A stretch of 64,000 bases of DNA, from assembly GCA_039566865.1 (NCBI GenBank), contig CM076959.1, positions 9,035,501-9,099,500 on the forward strand. Reading direction: 5' to 3'. This DNA is from Aurelia coerulea. Lineage: Eukaryota; Cnidaria; Scyphozoa; Semaeostomeae; Ulmaridae. The first letter of the stretch is position 1. Each line of letters starts with the position of its first letter. A program made the translations under genes and the position numbers. This document shows positions 33,687 to 43,463 of this stretch, piece after piece. Under the pieces are notes generated by a model. It did not search any database. It worked only from the letters and a program-made list of their open reading frames with translations, and had not been told where the DNA came from.

Positions 33687-34140
33687 ATAACTTTATTGGG
33701 CAACAATAGCTCTTGGTGTTTTGGGCACTGTCTTGAGATGGTGACATTGCATACTGAAATATACCCTCACCATCTATGCAGTTGATATGATTTTTAATAG
33801 TTCTTTCTAGGTATTTGGTGAGTTATTTTCCACATTTGAAAAAACTATAACAAAAAAAAATTTTTTGTCAACAAAACCTTCTTTCAAAACCTTATTCCTC
33901 AATTTTGGCCAAAACCTTTCTCCAAACCAGGTGTGTAGGTGTGTAGTGTTTTGTGTCTCTGCTTCCATGGACTGCAAGGGCTTTATTTTCCTCAGGTGGT
34001 CCCTTGCATGGTATGATTTTTTCCATTGGCCGTAGATCAACAGTGGCATTTTAAAGTAAAAATAGTTTGATGTTTTAGTAGCAATAGCGTTGACCATTTC
34101 TTTGTGATTAGCCCAGAATGTCTATTCTCTGCTTCCATCT
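33687..34140 (-). pseudogene. Unidentified coding remnant
   Basis: The composition looks like real coding sequence: MPLLIYGQWKKSYHARDHLR, QSMEAETQNTTHLHTWFGE, KLRNKVLKEGF, then a frameshift and an in-frame stop near 33840, then LTKYLERTIKNHINCIDGEG and a stop at about 33687. I do not recognise the family. It is rich in Lys, Asn and aromatic residues, with no signal peptide or membrane segment. It could be the end of a transposon-encoded protein or of a host gene. Confidence 0.4.
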
Positions 34141-34249
34141 GTGTTAATCACCATCTTCAATAATATTCAAACAACTTGATACATTACAGCAACATACAAA
34201 GTTTTCCCCTATTCAATTCTTTCTTTTCCTTTGAAAATCTTTTGGGGAG

Positions 34250-34310
34250 TTTTTTATCTCTGGAAAATAGTGCACATGAAAAGTTTTCAGAAAATTGCTG
34301 CGCTAGCTAG
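34250..34310 (+). pseudogene. LINE F, segment 1
   Basis: A short piece (HMKSFQKIAALAR) that joins in frame to the LINE at 35298 once the foldback element and one TSD copy are removed. Confidence 0.7.
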
Positions 34311-35284
34311 CATAGGAATCATTCATCGTACATAGCCGATTTCTCGTGGCCCATGGTCGAAACCGCCAAAGCCTCATTTTCACGGACTAATCAGACGGCT
34401 AAAAAGCGAGGGAGACAAAAGAAGCCCGTGAAGAATTTCCTAAATTTTACCTACCTTCATAAAACGCAACCAGTACAAAAAACTGCTTGAGATTTCCCGA
34501 ATTTTTTTAAAGCAATCTACTCTCCAGATGTTTAGGAGTAAAAGTTTGGATGCCGGTTAAAATATCTTCAGGATTGGCGGAGTTATGGCCACAAACAAAC
34601 TGTCAAGGCACTGAACCTTGAACAATAGAGATTCTGGCCGGGAGACAATAGTAATAACAATAGTGATTGTTGCAAGAACGACCCGAAAACGCTACAATCT
34701 GTGTTTTCAATTGTTCTTGCTATTGTCTTTCGCTAAATTTTCTTTTATTGAAGATTCAATGCCCCTACAGTTTCTATGTGAATTGAAAAAGTCTACAAAG
34801 GCTTGTTCACGCATTTCAAGTTATGTGGCAATACTCTAGGGAAGTTTCTGTATTGTACTACTTTTTACCTTCATGGCAAAAGTTTGCTCGTTGCAAAATA
34901 ACTTATAAAATTCAGAAGAGGTTTTATCAAGAGGCTTTATCACCTGACTTGAAGTGGCGTAAACCGGTCTCGATAAGCCTTCGCCGATTTTGTCTATTGG
35001 AGAGGCAATAACTCCGCCAATCCTGAAGATATTTTAACCGGCATCCAAACTTGTTCTCCCAAACATCTGGAGAGTAGATTGCTTTCAAACAATTCGGGAA
35101 ATCTCAAGCAGTTTTTTTGTCCTGGTTGCGTTTTATGAAGGTAGGTAAAATTTAGGAAAATCTTCACATGTTTCTTTTGTCTCCTTCGCTTTTTAGCCGT
35201 CTGATTGGTCCGTGAAAATGAGGCTTTGGCGGTTTCGACCATGGGCCACGAGCAATCGGCTATGTACGGCGAATGATTCCTATG
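34311..35284 (-). mobile_element. 974 bp foldback element, copy 2, with 13 bp TSD
   Basis: Inverted and nearly identical to 12599-13572. It is flanked by CTGCGCTAGCTAG on both sides (34298-34310 and 35285-35297); one more G could be added to the duplication, giving 14. The arms are about 290 bp. It sits inside a LINE reading frame that is restored when it is removed, so the duplication is a true TSD. Confidence 0.92.
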
Positions 35285-35297
35285 CTGCGCTAGCTAG

Positions 35298-35990
35298 GAT
35301 TTCAAAATACATGGAAACTGGAAAAATAGTTTTACTAATGAAAACTTTTATCATGTCCCAGTTTAACTATTGTCCTCTAGCGTGGATGTTTCACGATATT
35401 AACTATTATAGGAACTTAAATAACAAGATGAATAAAATGCATTTGAGGGCACTGCGATTTGCATTCAGAGACTACGAGTCTGTTTTTGAAACATTGCTGG
35501 AAAGGAACAACTCAGTGACAATCCATCAACGAAGCCTAAAGTTGCTCATGGTCGAAATTTATAAGACAAAAATAACTCTAAACCCTGAATTTATGAAGGA
35601 CATATTTGTAACCAATTATGTGCCTTACAGCCTAAGAAGCGGCAATAATTTTTTGCAACCAAATGCAAGGACGACAAATTTTGGCATTGAAACCACTCCT
35701 TTTATTTGACATAAACTTTGGCAGCTGCTACTAAATGAGATAAAAACTGCTAGCTCCCTGGCTGTTTTTAAAAACCAAATAAAAGCAATGAAAGGGAAGA
35801 AATGCAACAGTAGGCTCTATCGAATTTTGTTCCAATCTAGGTTTTTTTGTTTGAAAATGTAAATAGTACTTTTTGATTGTAAATTTATCTTTTCAAAATT
35901 ACTTTTTAGTAGGCCTTAATTAGCTTTAAATTAGCTATTGTATATTAGCATACTTTAAATAAAAAATTGAATTGATAAGAATTAACAATA
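35298..35990 (+). pseudogene. LINE F, C-terminal segment and 3' end
   Basis: RT C-terminal region: ISKYMETGKIVLLMKTFIMS, QFNYCPLAWMFH, MHLRALRFAFRDYESVFE and LLMVEIYKTKITLNPEFM. A stop at about 35707 precedes the usual C-terminal end, followed by the decayed rest and an A/T-rich 3' UTR. FNYCPLxWMFH is diagnostic of this LINE group. The catalytic core is missing. Confidence 0.85.
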
Positions 35991-36500
35991 ATAAAAACAA
36001 ACTTTACTCTGTTTCAATGAAAATCTTTTGCATTCATGAAATCTGTTTTTTTTTCTTTTTGTATGCATAATCTAAACATATGCAATTCTACAAAAACATA
36101 GTTACAAAGACGATACCGTTGGGAGCATGATAGGCATGGTTACCCTAAATGATCTTTGGTTGGGCTATCTTGACTGAAAATAGATAGAGCAACCAGGTTT
36201 GGTGTACTAATAGCCCCAGGCATGTACTTTATGACGATACAAAAATTAATCTAAAGTGAGCCATCATTTTTGCTTGCGTCAGCACCTTTCTTTGGGTGGT
36301 CAAGAAAAGTGGCAGAATCGGTCAAAATCAGGAAAAATGCGATAAAATTTAATTTGATCCACGATTTCCATCCAAACATCAAAATCGTGATAGATTACAT
36401 AAAATAACACTACTCTGCACAATATCTTTGCAAAATATTGCAATTTTGCTACTTTTTTCGCGAAAATTAACGAGAATTGGCGATTTTGACAGAATCAGTT

Positions 36501-36672
36501 CCGGAAAATTGTCTCCCCCCCCCTCATTTGTCAAAATATTGTTATGAAACTTATTGAGTCGCTGCACAATAAATAGCAGCAAAAAGTCAGAGAGTTTCAG
36601 GGCCATAATTATTCTCGTGGCAAAGTCTACAAGGGGGGCGGGCAAATTTGCCCCCCCCCAACCAAAATAGGG
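36501..36672. mobile_element. piggyBac-like MITE, right end
   Basis: It ends CCAAAATAGGG followed by TTAA at 36673-36676. The subterminal hairpin is GGGCAAATTTGCCC flanked by further G and C runs. 'cagagagtttcagggccataa' resembles the same region of copy 5. The left end was not found. Confidence 0.7.
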
Positions 36673-36676
36673 TTAA

Positions 36677-37925
36677 CAAATAACGATACAGATACGAAAG
36701 GCTATACCAAAGTTATGTTGGTTTCTCCGTAGGTAGAACTAGCTTATTGCAGAGGTATAGATGACACTACTGCTGCTTGCTCAAGTTTGTTCATATATGA
36801 AACCATTACTTGCATTGAATTCTGCTAAGTAATTTTTCTTTTCATAATTCAGATGTTGCTTCTTATTCTTCTCCTGCATTCTACGCTTTTGAAGTGGCTC
36901 TGTTCTTTCCAGCTCTGTTTCATGTAATTATTCATTGGCTTTGTTCTGCTGATTTCTTGCAAGTCGCTGCGCTCTTTCAGATTCCGTTTCATCTGCTAGC
37001 TTTTTAGCTCTATTCTGCCGCTTTTTTGCAAGCCGTTCTTTCCTTTCGAATTCAGTTTCACTTGCTCGTTTTTTGGCTGCATTTAGACAAATCTAAAGTC
37101 GCTCCTGTACTTCAGATTCAGTTTCATTTTCATACACATCAGCTTTATACTGTTGCATTTTGCAAGATTCTTCTGTCTTTTACATTCGATTTGTTTTGTT
37201 GGGAAAAAATTGATGTAATCTTTTCAATCTTTGTAGCTGTTTTGTTCTGTTTTGTATCTTCAATACATCTTTTTGCTGAATGTTTCCATTTTCTGGATTA
37301 ATTGTCAGGGTATACTCCTGTGACTGTGCAGAATTCAGATTATGAAAAGTGACGGACACCATTGCAAAGAAAGTAGCATTAAGTGCAGTGGCTAACAATT
37401 TCAGGTAGTTTTCTAAGGACAATATGTTTCTTAACTTTAACAGCATGTGAGTTAGGATCCTGTATAATTGATACCACGTACCCATCTAATACGAAAATTG
37501 CATCGTTATTATTTGTGAAAACGTTTTCAAGTGCTGTATGCAACGGAATGAATGACAAATCATTATCATCTTGTGTATTACTAATGAAAGAACCTTGAGA
37601 AATGTTTCCAAAAGTAATTGAGCTTCCTGGCTGATAAGATTCAACAGGGCCGTAGGAAGCAGCTTCAGATTTGGAAAGAGGGCAATTGTTCTTAAAACAA
37701 TAGAGAACAATACATCTAGTTAATGCTTGTGAAGTTGCACCATTGTTCTCAAAATCATTGGGGGCTTAAGCCTCCCCCCTACCCCCTCCCCCACCGCTTC
37801 CTACGGGCCTGACATTCAATCAATTTGCTGTTTATTTCAGTTTGTGGTTTTGTATTAGTAGCTTTAGTTGCCAAAATGGGCAATTCACTTTTTATCGCCA
37901 CAGTTGATGATTTAGTTGTTTAGTT
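36677..37925 (-). pseudogene. Helitron-helicase-like N-terminal region, decayed
   Basis: The minus strand reads, in pieces: KSELPILATKATNTKPQ, then, after removal of the MITE at 37645-37811, GNISQGSFISNTQDDNDLSF and NNNDAIFVLDGYVVSIIQD (resembling the peptidase-like N-terminal domain seen in some Helitron proteins). A 23-residue repeat follows (ASETEFERKERLAKKRQNR; DETESERAQRLARNQQN; HETELERTEPLQKRR), then NYLAEFNASNGFIYEQT. I recall this order (peptidase-like part, charged repeats, YLAEF..NG..EQ) from Helitron-type helicases of aquatic animals. Stop codons at about 37110 and 36932, together with frameshifts, show it is dead. The helicase itself is absent. Confidence 0.5.
37645..37811. mobile_element. 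hAT-like MITE, 167 bp
   Basis: It starts CAGGGCCGTAGGAAGC and ends GCTTCCTACGGGCCTG. Flanks AGATTCAA (37637-37644) and ACATTCAA (37812-37819) agree at 7 of 8 bases, an hAT-type TSD. Removal joins the host frame in register. A second copy, inverted, is at 38557-43614. Confidence 0.88.
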
Positions 37926-37959
37926 TTGGGATCTAAACCCCACTATCCGTGTATTTCTG

Positions 37960-38030
37960 GCATAACGGAATAACCAGACCCAGGACCACTAGGACCGGAC
38001 CCTAACGGACCGGACCCTAGGGGAATGCCC
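37960..38030 (+). repeat. GGACC-rich repeat, inverted at 44262-44330
   Basis: 'accagacccaggaccactag' and 'accggaccctaacggaccgg' recur inverted at 44262-44330 with a few changes. The family is unknown. Confidence 0.6.
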
Positions 38031-38565
38031 TCCCCTCTCTTTGGCGTGACGTCTAAGCCTCCAATCTGCAAGTTCATCTCAGCGCTTAGAGTTCAAATTT
38101 ATCAGGCACGCAGGTAACACTTCAGGACTTCGTTAGCTCCCATGGTGCCCCCAGAAAATTTTTAGGGGGAGTTGGTCACATGTATCTCTGAATTATAGGT
38201 TACACTCATCTTTTTCGATAAGAAACTGTGGTCGGAGGTCGTTAGGTAGTTTCTTATATCTTAGGACGTTTCGCTACTAAAGTTTGAAAAGTTGGTTTTT
38301 TCAATTTTTAATACTGAAAATGTAGAATTAATTTCGTTTTGTTAGAAGGGCTTCCAAACTATTTAATAAGATCTGAAACAATAAGTAATAACATAACTGG
38401 CACTCAAAAATTGGACACGGTACATTACTAGCAACAGTAATAATATTTTTGAATGAAAATTACGAAAGTTTCTTAGCATTTTGATACAGGCGATGGGGTA
38501 GTATTTTTCAAAAATTTTAGCCTACTGTTTCCTATGAGCTGTTTCTTATAAAATTGCAGGGCCAT

Positions 38566-38707
38566 TGTTAGTTACTATATTCGGTTGAACTTTAGTTTAC
38601 TGCGAAAGACTGTGACTGAATGAAAAGGATAGGCCCAAACAAAACATAAATACTACTACTGAGTCACGTGACTACTAACAGACGGGTGTTGGCAAGGGTT
38701 CCCTACA
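38566..38707 (-). repeat. 3' LTR of gypsy element
   Basis: 142 bp, TG...CA, matching the copy at 43322-43463 at every base I compared. It carries 'ctgagtcacgtgac' and, on the coding strand, ATTCAGTCACAGT. Confidence 0.93.
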
Positions 38708-38750
38708 TTTCCCCCTTCCTAAATAAACGAAGTCAAATCATAAACGGCAA

Positions 38751-41700
38751 CTAAATACGAAATGCACCCCAAGGAATGGTGTCAGGTAAGAATCTTTGTT
38801 GTCTCTGTCTTCTAGGTCGCTCTCTGTTTAAATCATCATTCTCGACTTCTCCATCTGCACCGGAATCCGAGTCTGAATAATCAGCGCTATCTTCTGAAAG
38901 CTCACTTTCACTTGATGTTGCATTTGGGATACGATCGTTTCGGAATCCATTGTCTATAACAGGTAAAAGGCGGTCGTGATGAACTATCTTTCGTTCTTTG
39001 CGAGAATTCTCGATCTGGAAGTTTACACCGTTAGGTAACTTTGAAATGATCTTCCACGGGCCATCTCTACGGGGGGCCAATTTTCGGTTTTCGCCTGTCT
39101 TGTAATGTTTTACCTTCAACCAAACTTTCTGACCCTCAGAGTAATCGATAAAACGAAGATTTCTATTATACTGCTGCTGCATTTTCCGCTTACTAATCTC
39201 TAAAGTTTCGACTACACGAGAAAAGATATCTTTCATTGATGAGCTTGTCGCGTATTCGAATTCTGCCAGTAGTATCTCATCATGTTGGTCTGGAACTGAA
39301 TTATCAAAGACAATGTCTTGAGGTAGGATGGCAGATCTTCCGAAGACCACATTGTACGGAACACAACGAGTTGCCTTGCTTTCGCTAGCGTTTAAAGCGA
39401 AAACTAATCCAGGCAATATGGAACGCCATTTACTTTGTTGAAGACGACGATGTAACAAAACAGCACGCAGTAAATCTTTGACCGTACGAATATTTCTCTC
39501 GGCGAACCCATTACCTTGGCTATGATATGCCGAAGATCTACGCTTTTCGATTCCGAGTTCATTACATATCTCTGCCATAACTTCTCCGTCGACATTTGAG
39601 CCTTGATCAGACAAAAGATAAAAAGGACTGCCATGAATATAAATCCAATTTCTCAGTAAAGCATCAACGATTTTTGGCGCTGTCTGATCTTTCAAGGGTA
39701 CGGCTTGCACGAATTTCGAAAAAATATCCCCAATGAGCAAAATATATTGATAGCCATTATTATCTTTAGGTAAGTATGCTATGTCGATGGATAGGAATTG
39801 CATAGGTGCATTCGGGATGAACATTGGTACTAGTGGCGCTTTGGGTGGAGATGTGGCGCACTTTGTTTTCTGGCAGGTTTCACAACCTTGGCTAAACGAC
39901 TTGACGTAATTGTACATACTAGGCCAATAATAACGATCTTTCAATAACGAATAAACTTTGTCTGTTCCAAAATGAGCGATGTTATGAAATTCTGTCACAA
40001 TGAGTTTCCGCAGCGAGGGAGGAATGACAGGGCGGCCTGATTTTGTAAGCACACCATCACAGACACGCAACTGCAACTGGACTCTTTTCAATTTACCTTT
40101 CGAAATTTTTTCTCCATTTAGGACGCACTTGGTAGCATCTGATATTGAAGGATCTCTCGATTGTTCCTCCTTTAGCTGAACCCGAAAACCATCTTTATTT
40201 CCGAAAAGGGCATATATGTTTTCTTCAAACTCTGTTGGTGGTTGAGCCTCACTTGCCGCTTTATTTCGTGACAGGGCATCGGCTTTCATATTGAATTTAC
40301 CCGGAATGTATTGGACTGAATAATCAAACTCTTCCAGCTCAGTTAACCAACGAGCAAATTTACCTCGTGGATCTTTCTGTTCACGGAGATGTGTCAAGGG
40401 ATTGTGGTCAGAATTCAAAACAAACGATTTGCCTGCCAAATAAACTTGCCAATGCCTGACTGCACACACAAGAGCGAATGCTTCTTTAGCTGTTGTCGAC
40501 CAGTTCTTTTGTGAAAGCTGTAAGGCTGTAGAGAAATACGCTACTGGATGCAGACTATCGTCGTTTCCAACTTGCGATAAAACTCCACCAACTGCATGGT
40601 TACTAGCATCAACCTCGACGATAAACGGTTCTCCTAATTTAGGGAAACTTAAAACTGGTTTAGATGACAGTTTCTGTTTTAAAACTGAAAAGGCAGCTTC
40701 ACAGGAATCATCCCATTGAAATGGAACATTCTCGCTAGTCAGCTTGTTCAAGGGTTGGCAGATTTCGGCAAAATTCTGAATAAATGATCTGTAAAATCCT
40801 GCAAGCCCGTGAAATCCCTTCAATTCTTTTCTAGTTTCCGGGCGTTTGTAGTTATCAATTGCTTCTGTTAGCCGGGCTTGTGGTTTAATTCCTCCTTGCG
40901 AAAGCTCAAAACCGAGAAAATTGACTTTGTCGCTGGCGAATACACACTTTGAAAGCTTTAGTGATATTCGCGATGATTGCAATCTTTGGAATACTTGCTC
41001 TAGATTGTGGAGGTGTTCTTGAAAATTTCCACTGAAGATTACTATGTCATCCATATAAGCCAAGACTCGATCAGAAGGAAGACCAGACAAGGTGATATCC
41101 ATCATCCTCTGATAGGATGCTCCAGCATTGCATAGACCGAATGGTGTGACATTAAACTCAAATTTACCCCTCGGCACAGAGAACGCTGTTTTCTCTTTAT
41201 CTTCTTCTGCTACTGGCATCGACCAATATGCCGAGGCAGCATCTAGAGTTGTCCAGAATTTCGCCCCTTGCATTTTGTCGATCACGTCACGAAGATGCGG
41301 TAGAGGATATGAATCCTTCTTGGTTACGTCATTAAGCCCTCGGAAATCACAAACGAAACGCATAGAATCGTCTTTTTTCTTCACGAGAATAACTGGGGCG
41401 TTCCACGGCGACGAAGATGGTCGAATAATGCCATTGTCAAGCATCTGTTGCACTTGAGTACTAACTTCTTCATTCCAAGCATGAGGAATGCGATATGGTT
41501 TCTTACGAACTGGTTGCGCATCGTTCGTGATTATACGGTGCGTCATATTCCGTACAGGAGTCGGCTTCTTTGGATTGGAAGCGAAAACCTCACCGTACTT
41601 GGAAATTAATGCCTTTAGCTGATCCCTTTCATTATCAGAAATATCGTTTCCATGGACTATATCAAATTGACGGCTTGTTGGATTTTCATCCTCGATCAAA

Positions 41701-42398
41701 TCAATTTGGGAAACAGCTTCGTTGACTTTGGTTAAATTCCCAACGAACTTCCTAGAATGGACTGTTACTTTGTCATTGGTCACATTCAATAACGATATTT
41801 GAAAAACACCATCAACGTCTGGAATGACTCGGCAACGCGTAGCATATACACCCATTACTCCACCTAAAGGCTTTGGCTCGAAGTCTGCAGTTATCAAGGA
41901 TAATGAATTTCTGCACTTGACATTAACTATGCTTTCAGAGCGTGGGGGCAAAGATACATTATTTTGCATTCGGACTGGCTCTTTTCCTTTCGAAGAAACA
42001 CACATAAACCATTCTTTACCCAGCTTAACTTTATTCGCGACCATATCAAACTCCATTGATCCGAAATTGGAAAGAAAATCTCGGCCCAATAATACGTGTT
42101 TATATGTTTTTGCATTGAGAACCCTCAAATGTTGCTTGATGAGTTCACCGCCTAAATTTATGGTGACTAGCTCAGATCCAATTATATTCATTTCTCTACC
42201 AGATGCATCGACTAATTTATGTTCGGTTGCGACAATTTTGGTGTCTAAACCTAGCGTTTGTAGGCTTCCTATATCAATCAAAGAGCAACTAGCCCCTGTG
42301 TCTAATAAAGCGTTTACTTCCTTGTTATCAAATATAACATTGAGGACAGCAGAAAATTCTTCAGCAAAATTACAAGCTTCTTTGTCGACACCGGTTAG
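38751..42398 (-). CDS. Pol polyprotein of gypsy element (protease, RT, RNase H, integrase)
   Basis: Enzymes for cDNA synthesis and integration. Domain order: protease with LLDTGAS active site at the very start (upstream of the first possible alternative start codon near 42281) and LLGRDFL; reverse transcriptase with LDAASAYWSMPV and YMDDIVIF; RNase H with VEVDASNHAVGG; integrase zinc finger (H..H..CETC) and DDE core (IDIAYLPK, LSDQGSNVDGE, SAYHSQGNGFAERN); and a GPW-type C-terminal module before an acidic, Arg-ending tail. There is no internal stop over about 1,215 codons. The frame follows gag directly after a TGA, so it is probably translated only as a Gag-Pol readthrough product. No chromodomain was seen. 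Confidence 0.93.
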   Translation of the reverse strand, partial: LTGVDKEACNFAEEFSAVLNVIFDNKEVNALLDTGASCSLIDIGSLQTLGLDTKIVATEHKLVDASGREMNIIGSELVTINLGGELIKQHLRVLNAKTYKHVLLGRDFLSNFGSMEFDMVANKVKLGKEWFMCVSSKGKEPVRMQNNVSLPPRSESIVNVKCRNSLSLITADFEPKPLGGVMGVYATRCRVIPDVDGVFQISLLNVTNDKVTVHSRKFVGNLTKVNEAVSQIDLIEDENPTSRQFDIVHGNDISDNERDQLKALISKYGEVFASNPKKPTPVRNMTHRIITNDAQPVRKKPYRIPHAWNEEVSTQVQQMLDNGIIRPSSSPWNAPVILVKKKDDSMRFVCDFRGLNDVTKKDSYPLPHLRDVIDKMQGAKFWTTLDAASAYWSMPVAEEDKEKTAFSVPRGKFEFNVTPFGLCNAGASYQRMMDITLSGLPSDRVLAYMDDIVIFSGNFQEHLHNLEQVFQRLQSSRISLKLSKCVFASDKVNFLGFELSQGGIKPQARLTEAIDNYKRPETRKELKGFHGLAGFYRSFIQNFAEICQPLNKLTSENVPFQWDDSCEAAFSVLKQKLSSKPVLSFPKLGEPFIVEVDASNHAVGGVLSQVGNDDSLHPVAYFSTALQLSQKNWSTTAKEAFALVCAVRHWQVYLAGKSFVLNSDHNPLTHLREQKDPRGKFARWLTELEEFDYSVQYIPGKFNMKADALSRNKAASEAQPPTEFEENIYALFGNKDGFRVQLKEEQSRDPSISDATKCVLNGEKISKGKLKRVQLQLRVCDGVLTKSGRPVIPPSLRKLIVTEFHNIAHFGTDKVYSLLKDRYYWPSMYNYVKSFSQGCETCQKTKCATSPPKAPLVPMFIPNAPMQFLSIDIAYLPKDNNGYQYILLIGDIFSKFVQAVPLKDQTAPKIVDALLRNWIYIHGSPFYLLSDQGSNVDGEVMAEICNELGIEKRRSSAYHSQGNGFAERNIRTVKDLLRAVLLHRRLQQSKWRSILPGLVFALNASESKATRCVPYNVVFGRSAILPQDIVFDNSVPDQHDEILLAEFEYATSSSMKDIFSRVVETLEISKRKMQQQYNRNLRFIDYSEGQKVWLKVKHYKTGENRKLAPRRDGPWKIISKLPNGVNFQIENSRKERKIVHHDRLLPVIDNGFRNDRIPNATSSESELSEDSADYSDSDSGADGEVENDDLNRERPRRQRQQRFLPDTIPWGAFRI

Positions 42399-43298
42399 TC
42401 ATTGATATTTGGGGCAAGATGAATCCCAAGCATCATGACCTTTGTTCCCACAAGCTTGACAAAAGCGATGGGGGCACTCGCGGAAAAAATGCTCAGGGCT
42501 TTCACAGGTACGGCATTTTCTTCCTCTTTGCGATGTGCGGTTATTTCTCTGGTTTCCGGCCCTAGGCTGATAAGACTTGTTTGGAAAATTACCTCGTTTT
42601 CCTCTTCTTTGGTACCCACGCCATTGATTGCCAACAAAATTCGCTGTTGCGGTTTCTTGTTTACCCCCGTCGTCACCCCCATGATTGTCAATCGATGTAC
42701 CTTTCAATTTTTCAATCACTTTTTCTGCAATTGCGTCAACCACTGCTGGGCTGTCAACACTCATACATTCTTTAACTTTACTTGAAACAAATGAATCGAT
42801 TCCGGCCAATTGTAGTCTCAATGTCTCCGTTGCCAGCTTGTCGATATCGGCATCAGTAAAACTTGGCAGGGATTTCAACGCGATCTGCATCTTTGGGTGG
42901 ACTCCTTTCAAATAGTAATCCTTTGCGATTGTCTTTCGTGTGTCATCGTTAAAAGAAGGGTATGCAAGCTTGACTAAAGCGATTATTTTATAGGCAAAAG
43001 TTTGTGCTGATTCATCTGACTTTCTTGTTCGATTGTTTAACTCAACGATTGCCGCTTCTCTGTCCAAATTTCCATTTTCAAATTCTTTTAGCAACTCGGA
43101 CTTGATTTTATCGGCCTTTTTTCTGTCATCTGCAGATAATCGCATGTATACATCGAAGGCACGACCCTCAAGTTTGCTTGCCAAATTTTGGGCAGCTTTT
43201 TCCCCTTCGTATCCTTTCAATGACGAATGCAGTGAAACCTTCTCGAGAAAAACATTCACGTCGCCAATTCCATCAAAGCATTTAACTCTCGCATCCAT
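42399..43298 (-). CDS. Gag of gypsy element
   Basis: A capsid/nucleocapsid protein that packages element RNA. I start at the ATG at 43298 because the frame upstream has only a GTG and the primer-binding region. The first half is a helical capsid-like region (AAQNLASKLEGRAFDVYMRL; FEND-like LLKEFENGNLDREAAIVELN), followed by a basic Arg/Asn-rich stretch and two Cys/His knuckles, CRTCESPEHFFREC (CX2CX4HX4C) and CQACGNKGHDAWDSSC (CX2CX4HX6C). It ends at a TGA followed by CTA, in the same frame as pol. Confidence 0.92.
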   Translation of the reverse strand: MDARVKCFDGIGDVNVFLEKVSLHSSLKGYEGEKAAQNLASKLEGRAFDVYMRLSADDRKKADKIKSELLKEFENGNLDREAAIVELNNRTRKSDESAQTFAYKIIALVKLAYPSFNDDTRKTIAKDYYLKGVHPKMQIALKSLPSFTDADIDKLATETLRLQLAGIDSFVSSKVKECMSVDSPAVVDAIAEKVIEKLKGTSIDNHGGDDGGKQETATANFVGNQWRGYQRRGKRGNFPNKSYQPRAGNQRNNRTSQRGRKCRTCESPEHFFRECPHRFCQACGNKGHDAWDSSCPKYQ

Positions 43299-43306
43299 TT
43301 TGAAAT

Positions 43307-43319
43307 ATTCAGTCACAGT
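43307..43319 (-). promoter_or_regulatory. Putative self-priming primer-binding site
   Basis: On the coding strand, ACTGTGACTGAAT starts two bases after the 5' LTR. It is the exact complement of ATTCAGTCACAGT inside the LTR (43365-43377). This is the arrangement used by self-primed Ty3 elements such as Tf1, where the 5' end of the RNA primes minus-strand synthesis. No tRNA is needed to explain it, though I could not test tRNA matches. Confidence 0.6.
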
Positions 43320-43321
43320 AA

Positions 43322-43463
43322 TGTTAGTTACTATATTCGGTTGAACTTTAGTTTACTGCGAAAGACTGTGACTGAATGAAAAGGATAGGCCCAAACAAAA
43401 CATAAATACTACTACTGAGTCACGTGACTACTAACAGACGGGTGTTGGCAAGGGTTCCCTACA
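43322..43463 (-). repeat. 5' LTR of gypsy element
   Basis: 142 bp; see the 3' LTR. It is upstream of gag on the minus strand. Confidence 0.93.

Larger units (their letters stand above)
38566..43463 (-). mobile_element. Ty3/gypsy LTR retrotransposon, near-complete
   Basis: A 4.9 kb element on the minus strand with identical-looking 142 bp LTRs (TGTTAG...CCTACA) and a CCAT target duplication (38562-38565 and 43464-43467). Gag and pol are intact apart from one in-frame TGA between them. Near-identity of the LTRs means recent insertion. There is no envelope-like ORF. Confidence 0.95.

Noticed and set aside
41128..42405. Plus-strand ORFs (109 and 193 residues) opposite gypsy pol
   Set aside because: Antisense shadows of a long, motif-rich minus-strand CDS.
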